Of a stretch of 46,381 nucleotides of DNA, positions 17,401 to 24,435 are shown one piece after another. The DNA is from Lentibacillus salicampi (GTDB lineage: Bacteria > Bacillota > Bacilli > Bacillales > Amphibacillaceae): the NCBI RefSeq assembly GCF_004565465.1, contig NZ_SRHY01000027.1:1-46381 (forward strand), given 5' to 3'. The position numbers and the translations under genes are program-made. The notes under the pieces are model-generated. The model was not told the DNA's origin, made no database searches, and saw nothing but the letters and a program-made list of their open reading frames with translations. The number at the start of each line of letters is the position of its first letter. Within the stretch, counting starts at the first letter, position 1.

Positions 17401-18393
17401 CGCCCATTCAGAGATGGCATTCATCATTTGAACGACGTATTCATGCGGCAAACTTCCAACATCGTCACCATTCACGCCGAATTGGCGAACTCCTGCCTCA
17501 TATAACTGATCAAATTTGGCAAGCAGCTTGTCCGTATTTTCCTCCAGAACAGCCATTGCTGCATCTTCGCCTTCTTCTCTTGCAAGGTCCGCCACGTCGC
17601 CCAAGGGGGAAATGGTCCAGATAAATTGCGTTTTCGTTTCTTTCCCAACCTCGGCTAACTCCTCTAATTCTTTCAATTTATCTTCCGGGTACAGCTCTTC
17701 CCAATTTTCTCGATGATAAGGGTCATCCTTTGGTGCAAATACGTACGAGTTCATTTTAAAATTGCCGCCAAACTTCATGAGAGATTTCCTGTCTTCATTA
17801 CTCCATGGAATGCCATAGTACCCTTCAATAAATCCTCTAACTTCTGTATTTGCAAAATCTTTCACACGCATATTACGAATTACCTTTTGCGGGCTTTGCT
17901 CCAAGATCGCCCCCAATGTAACGACCCCATAATAACTGGCATCTGTATCTTTTCCTAAAATCACGATATTGTTATCTTTAATATCTAATTGATAGGCGTC
18001 TATTTTGTCAAAATCCATCCCTTGACTATCCATATTTTCAGCAGCATAGTCATCAACAGGGCCATCCGATCCGTTTGTACCTACCATTAAGTTTATCTTA
18101 TCGTTTGATGGCTCCTCCACAACAGGTGGCGCTTCCATCCCATTATCCGTGAATATTTTTTCTACCTTCCCTTTGGTAACGTCATCAATGGTGTCGTCAT
18201 AGATAACTTGAACACCTTTGTTCAGTGAAAGCATCCCGTTATCATATTCGACGGTGTGTGGCGTCGGATAAATCTCATATTCTTTGACAGGGCTTTTACC
18301 TTCAGCACTTACAGCTGGTACAAATCCGCTTGAGACTGTGCTAAGCAGCATGACAGCTATGATCGTTAAAGAGAATCCTAATCGTTTTTTCAT
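14497..18393 (-). CDS. Secreted multidomain GH84 beta-N-acetylglucosaminidase
   Basis: This roughly 1298-aa exoenzyme resembles Clostridium NagJ. A signal peptide ends at AVSA (residue 30). An N-terminal GH20b-like domain spans about 34-175. The GH84 catalytic domain begins at RGFIEGYYG (186-194) and carries the paired catalytic aspartates in GVNGDDVG (Asp310, Asp311). A helical post-catalytic region is followed by a discoidin-like stretch, two near-identical CBM32-like modules (about 775-915 and 937-1077), a third beta domain and a helical C-terminus. No LPXTG anchor is seen. The frame runs upstream to 18660, but the ATG at 18393 follows AAAGGAAGGGA and gives a proper signal peptide. It would remove beta-GlcNAc (or GlcNAc/GalNAc) from glycans outside the cell. 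Its leader carries a RAT-like element. Confidence 0.9.
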   Translation of the reverse strand: MKKRLGFSLTIIAVMLLSTVSSGFVPAVSAEGKSPVKEYEIYPTPHTVEYDNGMLSLNKGVQVIYDDTIDDVTKGKVEKIFTDNGMEAPPVVEEPSNDKINLMVGTNGSDGPVDDYAAENMDSQGMDFDKIDAYQLDIKDNNIVILGKDTDASYYGVVTLGAILEQSPQKVIRNMRVKDFANTEVRGFIEGYYGIPWSNEDRKSLMKFGGNFKMNSYVFAPKDDPYHRENWEELYPEDKLKELEELAEVGKETKTQFIWTISPLGDVADLAREEGEDAAMAVLEENTDKLLAKFDQLYEAGVRQFGVNGDDVGSLPHEYVVQMMNAISEWADEKGDVRDTLFTPASYNSGWAWNPEELNAYEEGFDEDIHIFWTGSTTAAPVTQNTVDVFKNKSNDGTERRDPLFWLNWPVNDVDMQRVFLGKGEMLETGIENLAGVVTNPMQEAEASKIALFAIADYTWNTVDFNAQRSWEDSFQYIEPDAAEELHELAKHMSDADPDGLKLSESEDIKELLNAITEKLDNGGSLKEIAPEAMDEFQKIADAADEFMAKTNNENLKEELAPFVKALRDMVRTDMKFVEAAIAVEAGNEEEAWNTLMKAAALRQQSLNYDRPLIDGTMKVKPAQKRLQPFTDHLEEKVTQNVEKMLDVNVSESEASVFTNVADYQDLSITEKLAVTTINEPADVELERNEYVGLKLSRIKDLSNIGATEVDGLSLEASLNGIEWETVEDSDKPADARYVRLINKTSDPIEFRMDQFKVASNEIKPKSVKDKNVELHGSEAFNVLDGDLSTYTWFAEAQKKGQYITYHLGQKIDLDRLKVYVQKNEGDFPRHAVIESSLNGREWNTVMALGNQDGPNKGEESDEDHIEDVFPKVEDDYRTKEVTDINQEAKFLRFKVTRTKEGTGNWLRMQEIQINGGTFLPEEVTGPTMEDKNVELHETSLPLNVLDGDLSTYIWFAKRQTKGQFMTYNLGKKIDLNRLKVYVQKNEGDFPRHAVIESSLDGNKWNEVMTLGNQDGPNKGEESGEDNIEEVFPKVEDDYRTKEVTDIDQEARFLRLKVTRTKQGTGNWLRMQEIQINGDKFLREVNDPTITTTSEVNMGNNVGNIADGNLSTPFKPANEQAGEVVYHIGEAGKDVTGITLMEDSANVSNSKVSVRTLNGWKELGTTEAGYTFFDVADMNAILDLKIKWTDGNPPALYEVKIDKTEDKGNVESTIKAMKSLVEQFADEGKIENDRDARLLQTHLTSLDHYVKKDSLEKAAKHMDGLKQFVEKYQEEGQMDSKSAETLIRHAEILIQKWQ
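15170..16066 (-). repeat. Tandem 486-bp duplication inside GH84 (CBM32-like modules)
   Basis: Two direct copies, about 15170-15580 and 15656-16066, run in register with an offset of exactly 486 bases (162 codons). Long stretches such as KVYVQKNEGDFPRHAVIESS and NWLRMQEIQING are identical in the proteins, and the DNA is also very similar. This points to a recent duplication of a carbohydrate-binding module, or ongoing gene conversion between the copies. Confidence 0.9.
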
Positions 18394-18630
18394 TTTCTTA
18401 TCCCTTCCTTTCACGTTTTTGTCCAGATTGTTCACGTAAAAAATGCGCGAATAACTGTTTCCGCTGCACCTCCTTCTATCGTTGCTTGTTGGATTATTGA
18501 GTTCTAAATTAAGACCCAATGCCGTGAATGCCCGGACCGGCCATATAGGAAATCTGGAACAAAAAACCGGCTGACCTCTCGTTTTCCTGATTGTTCCGGC
18601 ATACATACTCAGGATGGATCTCATTACTTG
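18394..18630 (-). other. Long 5' untranslated region of GH84 after the leader terminator
   Basis: About 235 bases separate the leader terminator from the GH84 ATG. It holds an orphan AGAAGGAGGTGC motif near 18470 with no start codon at useful spacing, and a stretch GAACAA...TTGTTC that could pair. The frame through it is open and fused to GH84 but lacks a signal-peptide-like start, so I treat it as untranslated. I see no known riboswitch here. Confidence 0.45.
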
Positions 18631-18702
18631 CAAAAAAAATAAAAGGCATGGCGATAACAATGGAGAGGGGGCCTTTCATCCATTTCGTTTATCACCATGC
18701 CT
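18631..18702 (-). terminator. Strong leader terminator upstream of GH84
   Basis: On the minus strand the arm AGGCATGGTGATAA (plus 18689-18702) pairs at 13 of 14 positions with 18644-18657, an inner TCCATT/AATGGA stem (18679-18684 with 18659-18664) extends it, and TTTTATTTTTTTTG follows. It is the strongest terminator in the window, yet it stands between a promoter and the GH84 start codon, so it is best read as an attenuator. The 5' arm overlaps the RAT-like element. Confidence 0.85.
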
Positions 18703-18724
18703 GATCGCGTCAGTAACATATGAT
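18694..18724 (-). promoter_or_regulatory. RAT-like antiterminator RNA element before GH84
   Basis: The minus strand reads TGTTACTG-7 bases-CAGGCA, matching the conserved core of ribonucleic antiterminators bound by BglG/SacY/LicT proteins (TGTTACTG-6 bases-CAGGCA). Flanking bases ATCAT and ATGGT can pair as a lower stem, and CTG/CAG as the upper stem. Its 3' side overlaps the first arm of the leader terminator, the arrangement needed for mutually exclusive folding. The conserved GGCAAnACC lower part of known RATs is not kept, and the loop is one base longer, so this is a candidate only. Confidence 0.55.
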
Positions 18725-18743
18725 TCAATATTCCAACATCTTT

Positions 18744-18771
18744 ATTTTACTATGACCATAACCAAAGTCAA
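18744..18771 (-). promoter_or_regulatory. Predicted promoter of GH84
   Basis: The minus strand has -35 TTGACT (plus 18766-18771), a 16-base spacer and -10 TAAAAT (18744-18749). Transcription would begin near 18737, about 13 bases before the RAT-like element, giving a leader of roughly 345 bases. Confidence 0.65.
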
Positions 18772-19004
18772 CAAGATATGGAAACGTATTCAAAAACAGC
18801 GATTTATGCCCGGGTATTAATGCCTACGGGGTGTTAAAGGATTCTATCGTTTTAGTGCACTAGTCGGAGATAGCTCTTTTTCCTACGAACACCTTCTAGT
18901 CAATCCCCGGTATCCGTCTAATAATTCTCCACATGGCGACCAAACATTCCTTATATTTATTCATTTATAACGCTATTCTCTGAAAAACTCCAAGTCTCCA
19001 ACCC
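18772..19004. other. Gap between LCP stop and GH84 promoter
   Basis: About 230 bases after the LCP stop codon show no gene. I do not see a clean terminator for the LCP gene in it. Confidence 0.45.
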
Positions 19005-19934
19005 TCACGATCCATACTCCGTAATCATCTTATGCACTTTCGCTACTTCTTCGTCTGACATCAACATATAATAAGTATCGTCAATTCGTTGGCCTTGGCC
19101 GGACATTTGATAGGTGCTGATGTCTTTCCTTGCGCTGCGGTAGTTGGTGGCGAGGTTGCGCATGTCTTCAAATTTCATATTTGTAACCATATTATCGCCG
19201 AGCACGTCCATGATGTTGTCAACTTTGTTAACGACGTTGAAGTTAGCACCTTTATTAATAATGCCTTGAATCACTTGGCGTTGCCGTTCATTACGTCCTA
19301 AATCACCCTGTGGATCTTCTTTACGCATACGTGCATAGGCCAGTACCTCTTTTCCATTCAGTTGCAGTTCCCCTGTCCCGAATGCGTGTCCTCCCTGGTT
19401 GAACGCACGATCGTTTGTTACGGTGATACCGCCGACTGCATTAACTAATTGTGCCAATCCTTCCATGTTCATGCGGACGTAGTAATCCAGCTCAATATCC
19501 AGAAAGTTTTCTACGGTATCAACGGACATTTCACTGTCGCCAAACGCATAGGCATGATTAATCTTATCCATTGTACCTCTTCCGACAATTTCGGTGCGGG
19601 TATCACGCGGTATGCTGACCATCTGCATCTGATCATTTGCCGGATCCAGTGTCATGACAATCATTGTATCTGAGCGTCCTTTGTCGTACTGACGTTCATC
19701 CACACCAAGCAGCAGAATATTGATCGGTTCTTTTTTCTCAACCTTTTTCTTAGTCGCTTCTGTATCAATTCCACCCACCGGCTTATGTAACTTTTTATCA
19801 ACCGTACTTTGAACATTATGCCAAATAGAGTAGCCGTAAGCGGTCCCTAAACCTACCAAAACAAACAAAACGATTAATGTAATCCAAATCCACTTTTTCC
19901 TTTTTGGTTTATGGCGATCTTGCCGGTTAGCCAT
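19005..19934 (-). CDS. LytR-CpsA-Psr family wall-polymer ligase
   Basis: This 309-aa protein has a short basic cytoplasmic tail, one membrane anchor (about 16-38) and an extracellular LCP domain with the hallmark residues: NILLLGVDER, GRSDTMIVMTLDP, and SIPRDTR with the arginine pair that binds the polyprenyl pyrophosphate. LCP enzymes transfer teichoic-type polymers or capsule from their lipid carrier to peptidoglycan. It lies 140 bases after ugd on the same strand, which suggests a uronic-acid-containing wall polymer. Several paralogues (TagT/TagU/TagV, LytR) exist in Bacilli and I cannot tell which this is. Confidence 0.9.
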   Translation of the reverse strand: MANRQDRHKPKRKKWIWITLIVLFVLVGLGTAYGYSIWHNVQSTVDKKLHKPVGGIDTEATKKKVEKKEPINILLLGVDERQYDKGRSDTMIVMTLDPANDQMQMVSIPRDTRTEIVGRGTMDKINHAYAFGDSEMSVDTVENFLDIELDYYVRMNMEGLAQLVNAVGGITVTNDRAFNQGGHAFGTGELQLNGKEVLAYARMRKEDPQGDLGRNERQRQVIQGIINKGANFNVVNKVDNIMDVLGDNMVTNMKFEDMRNLATNYRSARKDISTYQMSGQGQRIDDTYYMLMSDEEVAKVHKMITEYGS

Positions 19935-20074
19935 TCAAAACACCACCTGTTTAAATTGCTGAACATGGCCTGCTCAACTATTAGTCTTTCAATGTCATCT
20001 TGTTAGATCGATTGCCTATCCTTACTGAACTATTTCAACAATATGTTGCAACGGGGACCTTAACACCCCATCTA

Positions 20075-21241
20075 TTAGTCCCGACTAAATAAATCACGTG
20101 TATATACCTTGTCCATCACATCACTCAATTGGGTATCGGGCCGGTTAGCAACGATAACATCTGTCAAGTTCTTAAACTCCTCAAAGTCATTCACAACACG
20201 AGAGTTGTAAAATGTCTCGTTTGTTAGTGCTGGTTCATATACAATCACTTCAATGCCCTTCGCCTTAATGCGCTTCATGATACCCTGGATGGCTGATTGG
20301 CGAAAATTGTCCGAGTCAGTCTTCATGGTCAGGCGATAAATGCCAACAACATCCGGGTTTCGTTCGATGATCATGTTGGCGACGTGATCCTTTCGTGTAC
20401 GGTTAGCGTCCACGATGGCTTGCATGATGTTGTTTGGCACGTCCTCGTAGTTAGCGAGAAGCTGCTTGGTGTCTTTTGGCAAGCAGTAGCCTCCGTAGCC
20501 AAAGGATGGGTTGTTGTAATGGTTACCGATGCGCGGGTCAAGGGCCACACCGTTGATAATCTGCTTCGTGTTGAGGTCACGTACTTCGGCATACGAATCC
20601 AGTTCGTTGAAAAAAGCGACCCGCATGGCCAGGTACGTATTCGCAAATAGCTTGATGGCTTCAGCTTCGGTTGAATTCGTGAATAACACGTCAATGTCTT
20701 CCTTTGCGGCCCCTTGTTCAAGCATATTGGCAAATGTTTGAGCGCGTTCAGATTGTTCGCCGACGATGATGCGTGACGGATATAGATTATCGTATAATGC
20801 CCTGCCTTCTCGTAAAAATTCGGGTGAAAAGATAATATTCTCAGTTACAAATTTGGCATTGATTTCCTTTGTGTAACCAACCGGGATAGTCGATTTGATG
20901 ACCATGACAGCATTTTGGTTGATGTCCAGGACATTGCCGATGACGGTTTCAACGGTTGATGTGTCGAAATAATTCTGGTCCGGGTCATAGCTGGTTGGTG
21001 TCGAAATGATGACATAATCAGCGTCGCCAAAAGCTTCTTCGCTGTCTGTGGTAGCGGTCAAGTTCAAATCTTTGTTGGTGAGGAAGTCTTCTATTTCATG
21101 ATCGACAATGGGCGACTTCTTATCGTTAATCATATCGACTTTTTCCTGCACGATGTCGAATGCAGCGACTTCGTTATGCTGGGCAAGCAGGACAGCATTG
21201 GACAAGCCGACATAGCCTGTTCCTGCGACTGCAATTTTCAT
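20075..21241 (-). CDS. ugd: UDP-glucose 6-dehydrogenase
   Basis: This 388-aa enzyme has the N-terminal NAD site [10 protein letters not shown] (7-16), the central domain and the catalytic cysteine Cys253 in [11 protein letters not shown]. Length matches the short bacterial Ugd class. It oxidises UDP-glucose twice to UDP-glucuronate, a precursor of teichuronic acid or capsule. The ATG follows AGGAGGCGAACACAA. The next gene is an LCP ligase. No glycosyltransferases lie nearby, so the full polymer locus is elsewhere or lost. UDP-glucose rather than another UDP-hexose is inferred from family similarity. Confidence 0.9.
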   Translation of the reverse strand: MKIAVAGTGYVGLSNAVLLAQHNEVAAFDIVQEKVDMINDKKSPIVDHEIEDFLTNKDLNLTATTDSEEAFGDADYVIISTPTSYDPDQNYFDTSTVETVIGNVLDINQNAVMVIKSTIPVGYTKEINAKFVTENIIFSPEFLREGRALYDNLYPSRIIVGEQSERAQTFANMLEQGAAKEDIDVLFTNSTEAEAIKLFANTYLAMRVAFFNELDSYAEVRDLNTKQIINGVALDPRIGNHYNNPSFGYGGYCLPKDTKQLLANYEDVPNNIMQAIVDANRTRKDHVANMIIERNPDVVGIYRLTMKTDSDNFRQSAIQGIMKRIKAKGIEVIVYEPALTNETFYNSRVVNDFEEFKNLTDVIVANRPDTQLSDVMDKVYTRDLFSRD

Positions 21242-21652
21242 TTGTGTTCGCCTCCTATTTCCCTGTATGATAACATATTTTTCATCAAATTTCGGCAGTT
21301 TGTTCTACTTCTATCCTATCTTATCAAATTGCTTCGTGTTTTACTACGACAATAGTCCTGTGCACAGGGATGGTGGCAGGACTTAGCGTTAAAATCTTTG
21401 CCTATTTCTTCTGAATAGTAATCGATACGGATCGGAGAATTTCTGCATGCATCCACACGTGATTAATTCATGTATTGAATAAAGCGTAATTTCTGCCTTT
21501 TCCTTCATTATTCAAGTTACCATGAAATACAGTGGAAAACTATTAGAAAAAAGCTTAAAGAAGGTACAAGCCGCTTAATAAATGACGATGGAATGGCCTG
21601 ATATATGAAAAGAATTGAAATGAAAAAGGCCAAATACTATTTAAAACAAACT
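21242..21652. other. Intergenic stretch upstream of ugd
   Basis: About 410 bases hold the ugd upstream region. A -10-like TATCAT lies about 20 bases before the ribosome binding site, but no matching -35 is seen. I find no gene. The far end runs into the ugd remnant at 21653. Confidence 0.45.
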
Positions 21653-21709
21653 CAGAACATCTGATAAATTCTTGAATTCCTCAGCATCATTCACAACGCG
21701 GTAATTGTA
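21653..21709 (-). pseudogene. Small remnant of a second ugd gene
   Basis: Nineteen codons read YNYRVVNDAEEFKNLSDVL, clearly homologous to residues [19 protein letters not shown] of the intact Ugd encoded at 20075-21241; the DNA is also similar (roughly three quarters identical by eye). The fragment has the same orientation as ugd and is cut off on its 5' side directly by the terminator hairpin at 21711. It is the leftover of a diverged paralogue, not a recent copy of the neighbouring gene. Confidence 0.75.
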
Positions 21710-21710
21710 A

Positions 21711-21744
21711 AGGCACACCCGACAGAAATCTGTCAGGTGTGCCT
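21711..21744 (-). terminator. Terminator of the hydantoinase operon
   Basis: Arms 21711-21726 and 21729-21744 (AGGCACACC.GACAGA) pair at 15 of 16 positions around a 2-base centre. It lies about 40 bases after the HyuA stop. The plus-strand side has TTTT and the minus-strand side TTTAC, so it can act in both directions. Confidence 0.8.
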
Positions 21745-21786
21745 TTTGATGACTATCCGCGTCCGGGGTGAACTCCGAGATCGTCT

Positions 21787-23340
21787 CTACAACGCCAGAT
21801 CGCCGGCTGCTTTAATTTTAACGCGTGTTGCATTTCCGGGCAGATAAGCTAATGGGACGTTTTCGATATCGACAATCTCGACTTTTTCGCTGTCGGCGCC
21901 GGCTTCGATTGTTTCATTAATGGCGAGTTGCTTTGCATTGTTTAGGATTTCTTCGCGATTTTCCGGGCTGATGGCGTATATCTTCTCAATTTCACCGCTG
22001 ATTTGCGAGATAGCGGAGCCAATGGCATTTGCTACGCCGCCGTTTTCCGGTTTATATACCTCAGAAGCGCCATGCAGGTCGTCCGGGAATAGAACGTTTC
22101 CGCCGCCGACCAGCGCTACCGGCATATTGTCGGCACTTGTTTTGATTTTATCAATCGACTCTTCCACCATGTCTGTCATGCGCTGATAGATGGCGCCAAG
22201 CAACTCGCTATCCAAATGGCTGACATTCTCGGGATTGCCGAGCGTGACTTTTCCGAGGGCAACCGCAACATCCGTGGCTGTCAGGGTGGAACCGCCGAAT
22301 ACCAATGCTTCTTCCTGGATTCGGTGGCCGACACTGTCGGGGCCGACCGTGAATTGATCGCCTTCAAGGTGAATGACCGTGCCGCCGCCAAGGCCGATGG
22401 AATGAATATCTGGCATGCGGAAATTGGTACGGACGCCGCCAAGCTCGACTGCGAGGGATGATTGTCTCGGGAAACCTTTCGCCAAAACCCCGATGTCGGT
22501 CGTGGTCCCGCCGACGTCCACAATGATGGCATCTTTGTTATCGGACAAGAACGACGCCCCGCGCAGGCTGTTCGTTGGCCCACACGCAACTGTTAAGATC
22601 GGATATTTTAACGTATAATGTTTGGACATTAACGTGCCATCATTCTGGCAGAAGAAAACTTTGGCATCGATACCTTTTGTGTTTAATGCTTTTTCAAATC
22701 CTTCAGCCGTCCTTTTGGCGACATCAATAATCGAAGCGTTTAAGATAGTTGCATTTTCGCGCTCCAGTAACCCCATGCTCCCGACCTCGCTGGAAAGGGA
22801 GACCGAAATGTCGTCCCCTAATACGTCTCGTAAAATCTCCTCTGTTCGTGTTTCATGACGTTTACTGACCGGTGAAAAGATTGAGGTGACAGCAATGGAA
22901 TCCACGTTGCCTTTTAACTCTTCCGCGATTAGGCGGATTTTCCCTTCATTTAATGGTGAAATTTCATCTCCATTGTATTCGTGGCCGCCTTCTACCATAT
23001 ACGTGTAATTTCCGAGAATGGCTTTTAAATCATCCGGTACCCCTGCCAGTGGTTTAATCGCGGTTCCAGCTGGCGCACCGATGCGAATGATGGCGACTTT
23101 ATTCAGATGTTTTCGTTCCACAATCGCATTGGTGCACTGGGTCGTGCCGAGCATGGCAAAATCAATATTGTCTGCATCGACATGTGCATCAGTAATAAGC
23201 TGATTGATGGTCTGATAGATGCCTGTTTCGACGTCGTCCGTTGTGGGGGTTTTTAACGAATGAACGACATTCATTTCCCTGTCTAACAGGACCCCGTCTG
23301 TATTGGTGCCGCCGACGTCTATGCCTAAACGAAATGTCAT
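21787..23340 (-). CDS. HyuA-type hydantoinase/oxoprolinase subunit
   Basis: This 517-aa protein of the hydantoinase A/oxoprolinase family has the actin-like ATP-binding signatures GIDVGGTNTDGVLLD at its N-terminus and VDVGGTTTDIGVLA in the middle. Family members use ATP to open five-membered imide or lactam rings such as hydantoins or 5-oxoproline. It is shorter than full HyuA (about 680-700 aa), and no HyuB follows. The gene begins three bases after the DUF917 gene in a TetR-NCS1-DUF917-HyuA operon, so the two proteins probably work together. The actual ring compound is unknown. Confidence 0.85.
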   Translation of the reverse strand: MTFRLGIDVGGTNTDGVLLDREMNVVHSLKTPTTDDVETGIYQTINQLITDAHVDADNIDFAMLGTTQCTNAIVERKHLNKVAIIRIGAPAGTAIKPLAGVPDDLKAILGNYTYMVEGGHEYNGDEISPLNEGKIRLIAEELKGNVDSIAVTSIFSPVSKRHETRTEEILRDVLGDDISVSLSSEVGSMGLLERENATILNASIIDVAKRTAEGFEKALNTKGIDAKVFFCQNDGTLMSKHYTLKYPILTVACGPTNSLRGASFLSDNKDAIIVDVGGTTTDIGVLAKGFPRQSSLAVELGGVRTNFRMPDIHSIGLGGGTVIHLEGDQFTVGPDSVGHRIQEEALVFGGSTLTATDVAVALGKVTLGNPENVSHLDSELLGAIYQRMTDMVEESIDKIKTSADNMPVALVGGGNVLFPDDLHGASEVYKPENGGVANAIGSAISQISGEIEKIYAISPENREEILNNAKQLAINETIEAGADSEKVEIVDIENVPLAYLPGNATRVKIKAAGDLAL

Positions 23341-23343
23341 GAT

Positions 23344-24435
23344 TTATTCCCCCTGCCTTTCATGTAATGTTTCAACTGGTGTAAAATCGTAATCATAGCC
23401 AAAGTAACGCGGACCCGCGACTTCAACCCCCTTTTCCGTGCGCCATTTCTCATCGGCAGGTATGCCAATGACGGTTACTCGTGCACCATACCGCAAGCCT
23501 TCTGTGGTCATCGGAAGCGCGGTCTCGGTATCGAGCACACAGATTAAATCAGGGGTCATGCAAAGAACGTCGTGATCGGTTTTGACGATCAGGTTTTCGT
23601 TTTGAAATTCCAGATAGCCGTTATCCCCTTTATGCTGATCCAGACCTTCAATCGTTGCTGTACCACGCACGAACCCGCCGTCTGTTTGTCGCTCAATGTC
23701 TATTACTTTTCCTGAAAATAACGTAAATCCGCCTAATAGTTGTAAAACTTCCTCGATCGGATTTTTTTGATTCGCTTTGGCTTCTTTGATGGTCCGGCCG
23801 ATGTTTTCCTCGAGTGTCAAGGTACGATAAATGCTCGCATCCTTCACTTGTCTGCCGTTCATGGGATAGATGGCATTCATGACGGAGCCGCCCATCTCCA
23901 TCGTGGCAGCCCGGGCAATTTTTTCAGCCCATTCCCCATTCACCATATTTAAGACGGCACTATTACCTTTTTCATCCGCTAAAACCATTGGCGTCGTGCT
24001 GACACCATTTAAGTAAAAAGTGACCATTTGCAATTCGGGAAAAGCTCTGCCCATCCCATCACCATCCACAATCGGCAAGCCGGTACTGGCAGCGAGTGCT
24101 ACCGGTAATAATGAGTTGACACCACCCGCTTCAATCGGCATCGTGGCTTTGATTTTTTTGTTCAAAACGTCTTCCAGCGAATGAAAGGCCTCGAGTGCTT
24201 CATCGCCACTTGGAATTTTTTCTACCAGTACTGTTGGCGCACCCATCATCGCAGACGGTACAATGACATCTTCATCGTTAATTTCTGTAATATCCAATAA
24301 CTCCACGGGGCCCTGTTCCTCGATGGCCTGAAAAGCCATCATTTTACCGACAAACGGGTCGCCCCCGCCGCCGGTACCTAATAGTGCGGCACCAATTGCG
24401 ATATTTTCAACTTCTTCTTTTCCAATTAATCTCAT
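23344..24435 (-). CDS. DUF917 (S-methyl-thiohydantoin desulfurase-like) protein
   Basis: This 363-aa protein starts with LIGKEEVENIAIGAALLGTGGGGDP and contains PIEAGGVNSLLPVALAA and PIVDGDGMGRAFPE, signatures of the DUF917 family, now linked with S-methyl-thiohydantoin desulfurases. The family regularly accompanies HyuA-type proteins, as here. The ATG of this gene overlaps the stop of the upstream permease by four bases, which implies coupled translation. A role in processing a (thio)hydantoin-like ring is inferred from family and context; the reaction is not shown by the sequence. Confidence 0.82.
   Translation of the reverse strand: MRLIGKEEVENIAIGAALLGTGGGGDPFVGKMMAFQAIEEQGPVELLDITEINDEDVIVPSAMMGAPTVLVEKIPSGDEALEAFHSLEDVLNKKIKATMPIEAGGVNSLLPVALAASTGLPIVDGDGMGRAFPELQMVTFYLNGVSTTPMVLADEKGNSAVLNMVNGEWAEKIARAATMEMGGSVMNAIYPMNGRQVKDASIYRTLTLEENIGRTIKEAKANQKNPIEEVLQLLGGFTLFSGKVIDIERQTDGGFVRGTATIEGLDQHKGDNGYLEFQNENLIVKTDHDVLCMTPDLICVLDTETALPMTTEGLRYGARVTVIGIPADEKWRTEKGVEVAGPRYFGYDYDFTPVETLHERQGE

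Noticed and set aside
18460..18480. Strong AGAAGGAGG motif in the GH84 leader as start of a leader peptide
   Set aside because: No ATG, GTG or TTG stands at useful distance in any frame, so no peptide can be supported.
18394..18660. N-terminal extension of GH84 by about 89 residues
   Set aside because: It would put the signal peptide internal, begins inside the leader terminator and has no ribosome binding site; the ATG at 18393 has both a site and a proper signal sequence.
18394..18737. T-box or metabolite riboswitch in the GH84 leader
   Set aside because: No T-box GGTGG-type sequence or known aptamer core is seen; the only recognisable signal is the RAT-like core.
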